Assembly (NCBI GenBank): GCA_019639135.1
Contig: JAHBSL010000016.1
Span: 1-64,000, forward strand
Source of the DNA: Acidobacteriota bacterium
GTDB taxonomy: Bacteria > Acidobacteriota > Blastocatellia > Pyrinomonadales > Pyrinomonadaceae
Reading direction: 5' to 3'
DNA: 64,000 nucleotides
The position numbers were made by a program, and so were the translations under genes. This document shows positions 31,776 through 41,186 of the stretch, piece by piece (position 1 is the first letter of the stretch; every line of letters begins with the position of its first letter). The notes beneath the pieces are model-generated. The model ran no database searches. It was not told where the DNA came from and saw nothing but the letters and a program-made list of their open reading frames with translations.

Positions 31776-34313
31776 CTACGCTTCCTCTTCCTCGGACGCC
31801 AGCAGCGTCGCTGAGGTTACGCAGTCGCCGTCGTCGCAGCGAATAAGCATCACGCCCTGTGCCGAGCGGCCCGTTTCGCGGATCTTATCAACCCCAAGCC
31901 GGATCAGCTTTGCCTGCTGCGTTATGATCATTATCTCGGAATCGTCTTCGACCGGGAACGCAGAGATGACCTTGCCGGTCTTCTCGGTCGTCTTCATATT
32001 GATGACGCCGATGCCGCCCCGCTTCGTCAACCTATAGTTGGCGACCTGCGTCTGCTTTCCAAAGCCGTTCTCCGAGACCGAAAGGATCTTCTGCTCGCCC
32101 TCAGGCGATACGGCACATACCGAGACAACATAATCGCCTTCGCGAAGGTTAACCCCGCGAACGCCGCGAGCAACCCGGCCCATCGGTCGGACGTCGGTCT
32201 CATTGAACCGGACGGCCATTCCGTTGTGCGTTGCGATAAAGATCTGCTGCTTCCCGTCCGTTCGGATGACGTTCAAAAGCTCATCGCCTTCATCGATATT
32301 GATGGCATTTATACCGTTAACACGGATGTTCTGATAATCCGAAAGCGCCGTCTTCTTGATAACGCCGTTACGGGTGACCATCGTCAGGTAAACTTCTTCG
32401 GTAAAGTCGCGAACCGGCATTACGGCTACGAGTTTGCGCTCCATTGAGATCTGAACGAGATTCACGACCGCCTTCCCTCGGGCCGCCGCTGCGGCCTCGG
32501 GAATCTCATGGACCTTGATCTTATAGACCTGACCGTCATCGGTGAAGATCATCAGGTAATCGTGGGTCGAGGCTGTAAAGATATGCTCGACGAAATCTTC
32601 GTTCTTCGCCGTTGCCCCTAGCCTTCCTTTACCGCCGCGTCCCTGACGTGAGTAGGTCGATACGGGCGTTCGTTTGATATAACCTGCCTTCGTAACCGTT
32701 ATCGCGACCTCTTCGTCCGGGATCAGGTCCTCGATCTTGAGTTCCACGCCGGCGTCAACAATCTGCGTCCTCCTCGCATCGCCAAACGCTTTCCTGACCT
32801 CGAGAAGTTCGTCGGTTATGACCTCTTTCAGCACGCTGTCATTCGCAAGGATGTTTTCGAGTTCCGCGATAAGCTTGATTATCGATTCGTACTCATCGAG
32901 GATCTTTTGCCGCTCAAGTGCCGAAAGCCTGCGAAGCTGCAGGTCGAGTATCGCTTGAGCCTGAATATCAGTAAATGCCAGGCTGCCGATGACCTTCTGA
33001 AGGTCTTTCTTGAATGCGTCCTCGGCCTTTCCGCCGGTTATTCCGCGCCATTTCTTGACCTCGTCAAGCGTTGCAAAGTCGGCGGTCATCCAGCGTTTTG
33101 CTTCATCGACCGAACGCGAATTTCTGATCAGCGGAATGATGTAATCGAGAGCGTCGATGGCCTTATTGAGGCCTTCCAAAATATGTGCCCGGGCCTGTGC
33201 CTTGCGAAGCTCGAACTGCGTCCGGCGGGTGACCACCTCGCGGCGGAAGGCGACGAAGCACTCAAGCATTTCCTTGAGCGTCAGCACTTTAGGCTGCCCG
33301 TCGACGATCGCGATGTTGATGATGCCGAACGACGACTGCAAGGGCGTCAGCTTATAAAGCTTGTTGAGAATGACCTGCGGAATGGCGTCGCGTTTAAGCT
33401 CGATGACGATCCGCATCCCCTCGCGGTTCGATTCGTCGCGGACCTCGGAAGCTCCTTCGAGCTTCTTCTCGTTCATCAGCTCCGCGATCTTTTCGATCAG
33501 CTTCGCCTTGTTGACCTGATAAGGGATCTCGGTAATAACGATAGCGTCCCGCTCGCCGCGGCCGATCTGATCGATCGCCGCTTTGGCTCGCATCTGTATA
33601 ACGCCGCGGCCTTCGCGGTACGCCTTGTGGATCTCTTCACGTCCGTAAATGAATCCGGCGGTCGGAAAATCCGGTCCGGGGACGATCTTGATCAGTTCAT
33701 CCACGGTGATCGCCGGGTTTTTGATCACGGCGATGGTTGCATCCAGTATCTCGGAGAGGTTATGGGGCGGGATCTTCGTTGCCATGCCGACGGCAATACC
33801 TTCCGACCCGTTTACCAGCAAAAGCGGCACTTTGGTCGGGAGAACCGAAGGCTCCGAGAGCGAGTCGTCATAGTTCGGCTGAAAATCGACGGTCTCCTTC
33901 TCGATATCGGCGAGCACCTCGTCGCTGAGTTTCTGAAGCCGAACCTCGGTATATCGCATCGCGGCCGGGTTGTCGCCGTCTATCGAGCCGAAATTGCCCT
34001 GGCCATCAACGAGCGGGTAACGCATCGAGAAGTCCTGCGCCATTCGGACGATCGAATCGTAGATCGCCGAGTCGCCGTGCGGGTGGTACTTACCCATTAC
34101 GTCACCGACCGCACGGGCCGATTTCTTGTAGGGCTTTCCGGCCGTGTTACCGGCCTCATACATACCGTAGAGAATGCGGCGGTGAACCGGCTTGAGGCCG
34201 TCACGGACGTCCGGAAGGGCACGTCCGATGATGACGGACATCGCATAGTCGAGATACGACCGGCGCATCTCATCGTCAATATTTATCTGGTCTCTTTCGA
34301 GTAATGAATCCAT
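31776..34313 (-). CDS. gyrA: DNA gyrase subunit A
   Basis: An 845-residue type II topoisomerase subunit that, with GyrB, introduces negative supercoils. N-terminal breakage-reunion domain: [20 protein letters not shown], the quinolone-determining region [17 protein letters not shown] (Ser82 and Asp86, the wild-type residues equivalent to Ser83 and Asp87 of E. coli), and catalytic Tyr121 in [10 protein letters not shown]. The C-terminal beta-pinwheel starts near residue 520 and contains the GyrA box in [12 protein letters not shown], which distinguishes it from ParC. No mutation expected to give quinolone resistance is visible. The promoter is shared with, or divergent from, the PilZ gene region. 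Confidence 0.98.
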   Translation of the reverse strand: MDSLLERDQINIDDEMRRSYLDYAMSVIIGRALPDVRDGLKPVHRRILYGMYEAGNTAGKPYKKSARAVGDVMGKYHPHGDSAIYDSIVRMAQDFSMRYPLVDGQGNFGSIDGDNPAAMRYTEVRLQKLSDEVLADIEKETVDFQPNYDDSLSEPSVLPTKVPLLLVNGSEGIAVGMATKIPPHNLSEILDATIAVIKNPAITVDELIKIVPGPDFPTAGFIYGREEIHKAYREGRGVIQMRAKAAIDQIGRGERDAIVITEIPYQVNKAKLIEKIAELMNEKKLEGASEVRDESNREGMRIVIELKRDAIPQVILNKLYKLTPLQSSFGIINIAIVDGQPKVLTLKEMLECFVAFRREVVTRRTQFELRKAQARAHILEGLNKAIDALDYIIPLIRNSRSVDEAKRWMTADFATLDEVKKWRGITGGKAEDAFKKDLQKVIGSLAFTDIQAQAILDLQLRRLSALERQKILDEYESIIKLIAELENILANDSVLKEVITDELLEVRKAFGDARRTQIVDAGVELKIEDLIPDEEVAITVTKAGYIKRTPVSTYSRQGRGGKGRLGATAKNEDFVEHIFTASTHDYLMIFTDDGQVYKIKVHEIPEAAAAARGKAVVNLVQISMERKLVAVMPVRDFTEEVYLTMVTRNGVIKKTALSDYQNIRVNGINAINIDEGDELLNVIRTDGKQQIFIATHNGMAVRFNETDVRPMGRVARGVRGVNLREGDYVVSVCAVSPEGEQKILSVSENGFGKQTQVANYRLTKRGGIGVINMKTTEKTGKVISAFPVEDDSEIMIITQQAKLIRLGVDKIRETGRSAQGVMLIRCDDGDCVTSATLLASEEEEA

Positions 34314-34526
34314 TTGATAGGGTCGAAGCGGATAATTTTGCTAAACTTCAAAAAACAATGTAAAAAGTTCTGGATTTTTTCATCGCTTGATGCTATCTTT
34401 GATTTTACAGGCGGGGAGCCTGATTCGCAATCCACGCCCCGCTGCATCTCCGGCCGTTCCGGCCCGCGAATTCACCTCGATTCACGTCCCTCTTTCCCGG
34501 AGATCTTTGCCCGATTAACCGTAAAG

Positions 34527-35309
34527 ATGTCACAAGTTGAAGTTGAAAAGGATCAACGCCGGATTCAGCGTTATTCTCTCGCCCTTCCCGCTCGTGTAGA
34601 GGTGAAGGTCGATGAGAAATTTACCTGGAACGAGGTCACACGAATCGAGGATATCTCGGCGTTCGGAGCCGGCTTCACCCTCACCCGTCCGGTAAAGCGT
34701 GGCCGCTTGCTTTCGATCAGCGCTCCGCTTCCGCGGCAGCTCCGTTGCTTTGATTTTCTTGAGCCTCAGTACAAGGTCTGGGGGCTTGTCCGGCGGTGCA
34801 TTCCGCTTGGGCACAATCCTGTCGCACAGAAATACGGAGTTGGAGTGGCTTTCATCGGCAAGACGCCACCCGCCAGCTATCTTGAGAATCCTTCAAAACT
34901 TTATGAATTAAGTTCCCGTGAAGACGGAGGTCTTTGGATGCTTATGGAAGCCCCTTCTAACCCTGATGAGAACGACCTGCCGTCCTACCTTAGACGGCAC
35001 ACGCGCTTCTCAATTCCCGAATCGCTTCTTCTCGAGGTGCTTGACGAGAATGGCGATGTCGTCGCAAGTGAAGTCACGGTGACTGAGAACGTAAGCCTCG
35101 GAGGGGCCGCCGTTTTCACCTCCTTTAAAGCTGAAACAGGTTCGTTCCTGCGGGTCACAAGCGATCGACACAACATTACTATCATCGCTATCGTCCGCGG
35201 TCGCCGTCTGGGCCCGGACGGTGTAGTAAGGCTCCATATCGAATTCGTTGACCGCATGTTCCCGCTTGAGGGTATTGAGATTGAGGCCGCCGATCAAAAT
35301 TTGCACTAA
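34527..35309 (+). CDS. Tandem PilZ-domain protein
   Basis: A 260-residue protein with two complete PilZ c-di-GMP-binding domains. The first has QRRIQRYSL (RxxxR) and EDISAFGAGF (D-x-S-x-x-G). The second has LRRHTRFSI (RxxxR) and TENVSLGGAAV (N-x-S-x-x-G). Each is followed by a beta-barrel body. It should read cellular c-di-GMP; its partner is unknown. The open frame runs back to 34314 but the upstream 71 codons look non-coding, and ATG at 34527 sits just before the conserved block. The adjacent paralogue at 35340 suggests gene duplication. Confidence 0.88.
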   Translation: MSQVEVEKDQRRIQRYSLALPARVEVKVDEKFTWNEVTRIEDISAFGAGFTLTRPVKRGRLLSISAPLPRQLRCFDFLEPQYKVWGLVRRCIPLGHNPVAQKYGVGVAFIGKTPPASYLENPSKLYELSSREDGGLWMLMEAPSNPDENDLPSYLRRHTRFSIPESLLLEVLDENGDVVASEVTVTENVSLGGAAVFTSFKAETGSFLRVTSDRHNITIIAIVRGRRLGPDGVVRLHIEFVDRMFPLEGIEIEAADQNLH

Positions 35310-35339
35310 CCTTTATATCCCCTTATGTCCGGAGGTAAA

Positions 35340-36107
35340 ATGTCCGCAACCGAAACTGAAACCTTTGTAGAGATCGGCCCTGAGAGCGTCATTGACGGTT
35401 CCCATCCGGCCATTCTGAACGCTGTTGTCAAAAGTAAGGAAAAAGAAGGCGAGAGTTGGAAAGAGGTCGCCGACGTCGTGAGTTATTCCCCGACCGGAGC
35501 CGGATTTTATCTGGCAAGGCAACTAAGCCCCGGCCAGTTGATCTCGCTCATGCTCCCGCTTCCCGCGGAGATGCGATGTTACGACCACGATAAAGAGTTT
35601 TACAGGGTCTGGGGCGTCGTACAGTTTTGCCAAAAGCAGAACCGCGACGACTACGATTCCTACCACATTGGCGTTGCCTTCACTGGTAAAAATGCACCTT
35701 CATCTTACAATGAAGATCCCGAGCGTCATTACCGCATATGTGGAATGAACACCGACGGACTTTGGAAGATAGAACCAGCAAAGTCTGAGTTCAAGATTCG
35801 CCGCGACGTTCGCTTCTGGCAGTCGATCGAGTGCTATGTGGCTTTGGTGGATAAAGATAAGAAGTCGCTAAGCGGAGCTAAATCAGTGACCGAAAATATC
35901 AGCAAGAGCGGAGCGGCCGTTTTCTCAACGCTTGATGTCAATGTCGGCGACCGCGTTAAGTTTATCTGCGAACCGCACGATTATTCGGGGTTGGCGATCG
36001 TCTGTAATCGACAGAATTCGAAAGACGGGCGAATGCGGCTTCATTTGAGCTTTGTCAACGCAAAGTTTCCGGTCGAGAGCCTTAAGCTCGTCGAAGCAAA
36101 GAGCTAA
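35340..36107 (+). CDS. PilZ-domain protein, first PilZ degenerate
   Basis: A 255-residue paralogue of the gene before it. The C-terminal PilZ domain is complete: KIRRDVRFWQ (RxxxR) and TENISKSGAAV (N-x-S-x-x-G). The N-terminal copy keeps only SYSPTGAGF and has lost the arginine motif, so only one c-di-GMP site is expected. GGAGG four bases before the ATG at 35340 selects that start over the ATG at 35325. Shared blocks such as LPAEMRCYDHDKEFYRVWG versus LPRQLRCFDFLEPQYKVWG show common origin. It converges on the Ser/Thr kinase gene 22 bases away. Confidence 0.87.
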   Translation: MSATETETFVEIGPESVIDGSHPAILNAVVKSKEKEGESWKEVADVVSYSPTGAGFYLARQLSPGQLISLMLPLPAEMRCYDHDKEFYRVWGVVQFCQKQNRDDYDSYHIGVAFTGKNAPSSYNEDPERHYRICGMNTDGLWKIEPAKSEFKIRRDVRFWQSIECYVALVDKDKKSLSGAKSVTENISKSGAAVFSTLDVNVGDRVKFICEPHDYSGLAIVCNRQNSKDGRMRLHLSFVNAKFPVESLKLVEAKS

Positions 36108-36129
36108 GACAAAACGAACGCCCAGGAGG

Positions 36130-37731
36130 CTATGGTTGACGCTGCAAATTCGCGTTTGCAGCTATTCGCCTGGCCTCTCTTATTTTGCGGATCTCCTCCG
36201 GAGTCAGCGGACGGAAGTTTGCGTTGGGCACTTGCGGCGGTATCGGAGGCCGCCGCGGACCGAACCGGGGATCGTTTGGGTTCATCCTGCGAAACTCAAA
36301 TGAGTTTGCGTCCAGTACCCTATTGCCGATATAGATCTTATCGCCCTCGATAACGATCCTCTCATTCTCCAAGCCCTCCGGCGAACTTACCGTCACTTTG
36401 CCATCGGTCGTTGGGGTCTTGCGCTCGGGTTGTGGAGTTTTCTGTGTACGTTCAGGCTGGGATGCGACCTCGGCCCCGTTGTTCGTCAAATTTGCCTGCC
36501 AGCTATTTGCCTCGACCGGGTTCGCATTAGCGATATTTGCAATATTAGCCGCCGGGATCGCCGTTTGGACAGGTTCCGCTACCTGCACATCGCTAGCGCC
36601 GAGGTCGGAATAAGAGACCACGCCGGCAACAATGATCCCGGCGATCAACAGCATTCCAAGGCCTCCGGCCGCATAAGCAAAGCGACGCTTTCCTGATGGC
36701 TTTGAAGAGTCCGAACCGATCGTCTCCGGTATCGGCCTGAGCCGCGTGACCTGGCTCGCATCTGCAGGCATTAATGCGGTAACGGCCTCGGTGCCGGCAG
36801 CGACATTCGCCGTATTTTCAGGAAGCAATCGGGTCCGTTCGGCATGTACGGCATTGCTCCGACCTCCGGCTGTTGCCGTTTTCACGACGTCCAATTCGGC
36901 GTAGTTCTCATACGACACGAGCATCTCGCGCATCTGCCGGGCACTCTGAGGCCGCAGGTCGGCGTTGAGGTCCATCGCCATCGTCAGCACGGCCGAAAGG
37001 CCCCGCGGCACTTTCGGATTCAACTGGCTGGCCGGCTCCAGCGGATCAGGCCTTTCGGAAAGCACGGACATCGCACGTGTCAGAGCATCCTCCGGAGGAG
37101 CACCGGTCAAGAGGTGATAAAGCGTAGCCGCAAGCGAATAAAGATCGCTCCGCGGATCGGTTCCGGTTCCCTGGATCTGCTCAAGCGAGGCGTAGTTACG
37201 CGAATAGCCAAAGATGCTCTTCGTCGTAGATTTGCCGCCCATTTCGCTCGGGTTTCCCTTTGCGAGCCCGAAATCGAGCAAAATGATCTGGCCTTTCGGT
37301 GTTACTTTCAGGTTTTGCGGCTTGATGTCGCGGTGGATGACCGGGCTTTCCTGATTGTGGAGAAATTCCAGAGCGTCCAGGAGCTGCCCCGCCCACGTTA
37401 TGACCTGTTCGGCCGGAAAAGGCTTTCCTTGGTCTTCGAGAATGCAGCAGAGGTCCTCGCCGGGAATGAACTCCATTACGATGAACTGCCCGTCATCCTC
37501 CACGAAATGATCGCTGACGCGCGGAAGTGCGGGGTGTTTAAGGCTGTTAAGAAGACGCGCCTCGCGCTCGATCGCACGGCGATAATTATCGTCCATGCAA
37601 AGCGTTTGCTTGATCGCGACGGTGCTGCCGAAGCGCTCGTCCACGGCAACGTAAACAGCGCCCATTCCGCCCTGGCCGATCTGTTTCTCGACCCGGTAAC
37701 GCTTCTGCAGAATCTTTCCTTTCTCGATCAT
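36130..37731 (-). CDS. Membrane-anchored Ser/Thr protein kinase
   Basis: A 533-residue PknB-like Hanks-type kinase. The kinase domain spans about 10-285: IGQGGMGAVYVA (P-loop), Lys41 in VAIKQ, HRDIKPQN with catalytic Asp135, DFGLA at 153, a long activation segment TTKSIFGYSRNYASLEQIQG and the DPRSDLYSLAATLYHLLTG helix. A juxtamembrane linker follows, one transmembrane helix near 355-380 (GGLGMLLIAGIIVAGVVSY), and an extracytoplasmic tail with Asn/Ala/Pro-rich sequence and no PASTA repeats. It probably senses an envelope signal. The gene end contains a perfect palindrome at 36141-36162 within its last codons. Confidence 0.94.
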   Translation of the reverse strand: MIEKGKILQKRYRVEKQIGQGGMGAVYVAVDERFGSTVAIKQTLCMDDNYRRAIEREARLLNSLKHPALPRVSDHFVEDDGQFIVMEFIPGEDLCCILEDQGKPFPAEQVITWAGQLLDALEFLHNQESPVIHRDIKPQNLKVTPKGQIILLDFGLAKGNPSEMGGKSTTKSIFGYSRNYASLEQIQGTGTDPRSDLYSLAATLYHLLTGAPPEDALTRAMSVLSERPDPLEPASQLNPKVPRGLSAVLTMAMDLNADLRPQSARQMREMLVSYENYAELDVVKTATAGGRSNAVHAERTRLLPENTANVAAGTEAVTALMPADASQVTRLRPIPETIGSDSSKPSGKRRFAYAAGGLGMLLIAGIIVAGVVSYSDLGASDVQVAEPVQTAIPAANIANIANANPVEANSWQANLTNNGAEVASQPERTQKTPQPERKTPTTDGKVTVSSPEGLENERIVIEGDKIYIGNRVLDANSFEFRRMNPNDPRFGPRRPPIPPQVPNANFRPLTPEEIRKIREARRIAANANLQRQP

Positions 37732-37823
37732 CTGCTAACCAAAAACGGACTGAACGGAAGTTTACTACGCACTTTCCTTATTTGCTATACGCGAAAAGGC
37801 GACCTTTGTTCGTTCGGTTAGTT

Positions 37824-38711
37824 CTAGCTTTTTTCCGAAAACCAGTCGGCCGTCATATCGCACCAGAGCGCAAGCCCCTGCCATTTACCGTACTTTTTGT
37901 AATGACTGGCGATCTTCTTGTCGGTCGTTGGACGGTTTCGATTATGCTTTGCCGCGTAACGCGCCCGCAGCCATGAATCGAGTGCAAGCCCGTCATATCG
38001 CCCCAACAGTTTCAACAGATGCTCTGCGGCGTATGTTCCGATGCCCTTAACTTTCAATAGCTCCCTTTTCAGTTCCGGAGTCGGGAGATCCGACGCAAGC
38101 CATGATTCAGGCTCGATCCTTCCCGACGCGACTCCTTCGGCGACCTCGGCCAAATAATCCGAACGGTAACCGGCTCTGATCTCATTACGGTAGAAGTCGG
38201 GACTTTCGGCGGCCATCGCCTCAGCGGTCGGAAATGCCCGGTTCCCCGCACTGCATTCCGCTCCGAGCGATTCGGTCAGGTTAGCAACCATCTTTCGCGT
38301 CAGCGACCAGGAACAGTTCGTTGTGCAGATCGTCTTGATCAGGTCCTCGAAAACCGTCGCCGAGCGAAGCAGCCGCCCCGCCCCGCGGCCCGCGGCCCAG
38401 GCAAGGCCCGGGTCGCCCCCGGCCAGTGCATAAAACTCATCTAATCCTTCATCAAGCCGGAGTATCCTGCTTACCGTACTTGCCGCCACGTCGCGTCTCA
38501 GTTCTTCCGGAGCGGCGACCTTGAGCCTGTCCTTTGACGGCTGGATCGTGATCGTGGCCGCCCTTTTTTCGGCTATCGAAAAAGTATAGCGGAGTTTTCG
38601 GCCATCGGCGTCAAATGAGAACGGCGGCAGGTCATACCAGCCGTGCCCGCAAACGGCATTCTCAAAATCGAACACCGGGGGAAGTTTCAGATAATGATTC
38701 TTCACGTTCAC
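37824..38711 (-). CDS. HhH-GPD DNA glycosylase (AlkA/OGG-like)
   Basis: A 295-residue base-excision DNA glycosylase of the helix-hairpin-helix superfamily. N-terminal beta domain with CGHGWYDLPPFSFDADG; core helices include FEDLIKTICTTNCSWSLTRKMV; hairpin LLKVKGIGTYAAEHLLKLLG; the catalytic Asp in YDGLALDSWLR. The fold and WYDLPPF start resemble 3-methyladenine/8-oxoguanine glycosylases. The open frame extends upstream to 39053 over the leader of the next gene with no conservation. GTG at 38711 (or 38705) just before NVKNHYLKLPPVF is the likelier start; this choice is moderate. Confidence 0.82.
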   Translation of the reverse strand: MNVKNHYLKLPPVFDFENAVCGHGWYDLPPFSFDADGRKLRYTFSIAEKRAATITIQPSKDRLKVAAPEELRRDVAASTVSRILRLDEGLDEFYALAGGDPGLAWAAGRGAGRLLRSATVFEDLIKTICTTNCSWSLTRKMVANLTESLGAECSAGNRAFPTAEAMAAESPDFYRNEIRAGYRSDYLAEVAEGVASGRIEPESWLASDLPTPELKRELLKVKGIGTYAAEHLLKLLGRYDGLALDSWLRARYAAKHNRNRPTTDKKIASHYKKYGKWQGLALWCDMTADWFSEKS

Positions 38712-38841
38712 GTATGCAATGGTATTCCCGAAAACGAAAAAAACAAACTGCAAATCTTCGTCTAAATAGCCGCTTCCCGCGTCTAACTCTCGTCTGACAG
38801 GCGAACCATTAAGAAAAATTTGCGGAGAAGGTAAATATTCG

Positions 38842-38870
38842 TTGTTTCTTTCTAAGAGAGAGTGTAATAT
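38842..38870 (+). promoter_or_regulatory. Sigma-70-type promoter for the DUF1800-DUF1501 operon
   Basis: TTGTTT (38842-38847) and TAATAT (38865-38870) are separated by 17 bases, giving a transcript start near 38877 and a leader of about 95 bases before the ATG at 38971. No other consensus-like pair is evident between the divergent genes. Confidence 0.55.
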
Positions 38871-38970
38871 TCCAATACCCCGACATTTCTCTGCAGTTTG
38901 GTCAGTAAGTTCAGCCCAAGGGTTCTTTATCAAAATCAAGGATTTCTTTCGCAAGAGAGGAGGTCGCAGT

Positions 38971-41181
38971 ATGAAACGTCCCGCATCCGGGCGCAGTAGC
39001 TCTGTATCCATCGCAGCAGCCGTTATTATCGGCCTGTTGGCATCAATCAACATTATCGGTCAGGTTGACCCGAACCCAAACTCTCCGGTTCCGGTCCTGC
39101 TCAGTCAGGAGGGCTCGACCCGTGCCCTCGCTGAATATTCAGATGAAGGCAAAGGCAGCAAAAACAGCCCTTTTGCCGAAACCGCGTTCCCGCTGAACGC
39201 AAAGGTCGATCTCTACGTCACGAACATCGAACTGATGGAAGGCGAGGGTGCCAATGCGTTCCGCGTATATCTTGAGGACACGCAGAAGCGCCAATATCGC
39301 GTTCCGGTACTCGATCTACAGCCGTCGGAACATCAGAAAGGCGTTTATCGTGTAACCATTCTTCTTCGCGACGAGCTCGGTTTCTGGGAGCAGCCTGCGG
39401 CCGATGGCGACGTGCTTGTCCGGCTAACGTGGCGTGGCCTTTCGAGCAATCGCGTTCGCTTGGGGCTTGGGAAGACCGGCGGCGATATCAAGGACGACCC
39501 CGGTTCGCAGCCGACCCCGCTTTCGCGGGCGGCGTCATTCATGACCGGTACCGAACCGCCGACCTCCGAATACGTTGGCTATCGCTGGTCAGGCGACCGG
39601 ATGCGTTTCCTTCAGCAGGCGACATTTGGTGCGAACCGGTCACTCGACGACCGTATCCGCCGGATCGGCCTGCGTACTTACCTTGCCGAACAGTTCGAGG
39701 CACCGTATCCGTCGCTTTCGAACCTCTACCCGAACATACCGCTGAAGCACATCGACAGCAACAACTCGACTCTGGGGTGCGGTATGTTTACCGATGGGAC
39801 CGCCGAGCGACGGATATGTTTCCGCGACCACTATACCCAATATCCGCTGCAGAACTGGTTCTTCAAGGAAGCTCTTTACGGCGAGCCGCAGCTTCGGCAC
39901 CGCGTAGCCTGGGCACTTGGACAGATCTGGGTCGTCTCTGGCGTTGATACTCAGCAATCAAGCTGGATGATCGCCTACCACAAGATCCTGAGCCAACACG
40001 CATTTGGCAACTATCGCGACCTGATGCGCGATATGACCCTGAACCCGGCCATGGGAAATTATCTTGACATGGTCCGGAGCACGAAGAACAACCCGAACGA
40101 GAACTATCCGCGAGAGATCCTCCAGCTTTTCTCGGTCGGCCTCTTTATGCTCAATCAGGACGGGACTCTAATGCTCGATGGAAATAATCAGCCGATCCCG
40201 ACCTATGACCAATCGACCGTCGATAACTTCACCAAGGTGATGACGGGCTGGACGTTCTGCAACGTCGGCTGCCCGAATTCGGCGCCGAGCATCGTCAACT
40301 ATAAGGATCCCATGATCCTTAACCAGAACAACCACGACATTACGGCTAAGACGCTGCTCGCCTATCCGAACGCCGTCAACCAGAATATCCCGGCCGGGCT
40401 CAACGGAAACACCGAACTTGAGCTTGCCCTCGATAACATCTTCTATCACCCGAACGTCGGCCCGTTCGTAAGCAAACTGCTCATCCAGCATATGGTGACG
40501 AGCGACCCGACTCCGGCTTATGTCGGACGCGTTGCCGCCGTTTTCAACAACAACGGCTTCGGCGTCCGCGGCGACCTTAAGGCCGTCGTCAAGGCGATCC
40601 TTCTCGACCCCGAAGCCCGCGGCGACGTAAAGACCGACCCGAACTTCGGCAAGCTCCGCGAACCGGTTCAGCTTGTGACCAATGTGCTCAAAGCGTTTGA
40701 TGCGAAGTCGGCCAATCTGACCCAGCAATCGGATGGCGTCATCAACGGCCTGACGAACCCGCTCGGCCAGAACGTCTTCTATTCACCGACCGTGTTCAAT
40801 TACTTCCCGCCGGACTACACGATCCCGGGAACCGCTTTGATCGGGCCCGAGTTCGGGATCATGACCACCGGCACGGCGATCGGGCGGCTCAATTTCGCCA
40901 ATACGATGGTCTATAACCGCATCAACGGCGGCACCGAGAACGTCCCGCAGGGCACTTCTCTCGATCTCACTGAGATTGAAGCGATCGCCGCAGCGGACCC
41001 GACCGGCAATCTGCTGCTCGATGAGCTTAACAAGCGTCTGCTGCACTACACGATGTCGCCGCAGATGCGGGCCACGATCCTACCGGCCGTGACCGCCGTC
41101 GCTTCGTCGAATCCGCGGGCACGTGCACAGGCAGCAATCTATTTGGTCGCGACCTCGTCGCAATTCCAGGTACAGAGGTGA
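38971..41181 (+). CDS. DUF1800 domain secreted protein
   Basis: A 736-residue secreted protein of the DUF1800 family. A signal peptide (SVSIAAAVIIGLLASINIIG) precedes an N-terminal beta domain, then the helical DUF1800 region. Family landmarks are FLQQATFGANRSLDDRIRR, NWFFKEALYGEPQLRHRVAW, NYLDMVRSTKNNPNENYPRE, LQLFSVGLFMLNQDGT, TKVMTGWTF, NIFYHPNVGPFVSKLLIQH, and NRINGG followed by C-terminal helices. The family is exported and almost always lies next to a DUF1501 gene, as here. GGAGG precedes the ATG at 38971. The frame extends upstream to 38842 without conserved sequence. Function unknown. Confidence 0.93.
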   Translation: MKRPASGRSSSVSIAAAVIIGLLASINIIGQVDPNPNSPVPVLLSQEGSTRALAEYSDEGKGSKNSPFAETAFPLNAKVDLYVTNIELMEGEGANAFRVYLEDTQKRQYRVPVLDLQPSEHQKGVYRVTILLRDELGFWEQPAADGDVLVRLTWRGLSSNRVRLGLGKTGGDIKDDPGSQPTPLSRAASFMTGTEPPTSEYVGYRWSGDRMRFLQQATFGANRSLDDRIRRIGLRTYLAEQFEAPYPSLSNLYPNIPLKHIDSNNSTLGCGMFTDGTAERRICFRDHYTQYPLQNWFFKEALYGEPQLRHRVAWALGQIWVVSGVDTQQSSWMIAYHKILSQHAFGNYRDLMRDMTLNPAMGNYLDMVRSTKNNPNENYPREILQLFSVGLFMLNQDGTLMLDGNNQPIPTYDQSTVDNFTKVMTGWTFCNVGCPNSAPSIVNYKDPMILNQNNHDITAKTLLAYPNAVNQNIPAGLNGNTELELALDNIFYHPNVGPFVSKLLIQHMVTSDPTPAYVGRVAAVFNNNGFGVRGDLKAVVKAILLDPEARGDVKTDPNFGKLREPVQLVTNVLKAFDAKSANLTQQSDGVINGLTNPLGQNVFYSPTVFNYFPPDYTIPGTALIGPEFGIMTTGTAIGRLNFANTMVYNRINGGTENVPQGTSLDLTEIEAIAAADPTGNLLLDELNKRLLHYTMSPQMRATILPAVTAVASSNPRARAQAAIYLVATSSQFQVQR

Positions 41182-41186
41182 GAACG

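Noticed and set aside
32907-34304. 465-codon open frame opposite gyrA
   Set aside because: It is the antisense shadow of gyrA, created by GC-rich codon structure; no family is recognisable.
36844-37821. 325-codon open frame opposite the Ser/Thr kinase
   Set aside because: Antisense to a kinase with all catalytic motifs.
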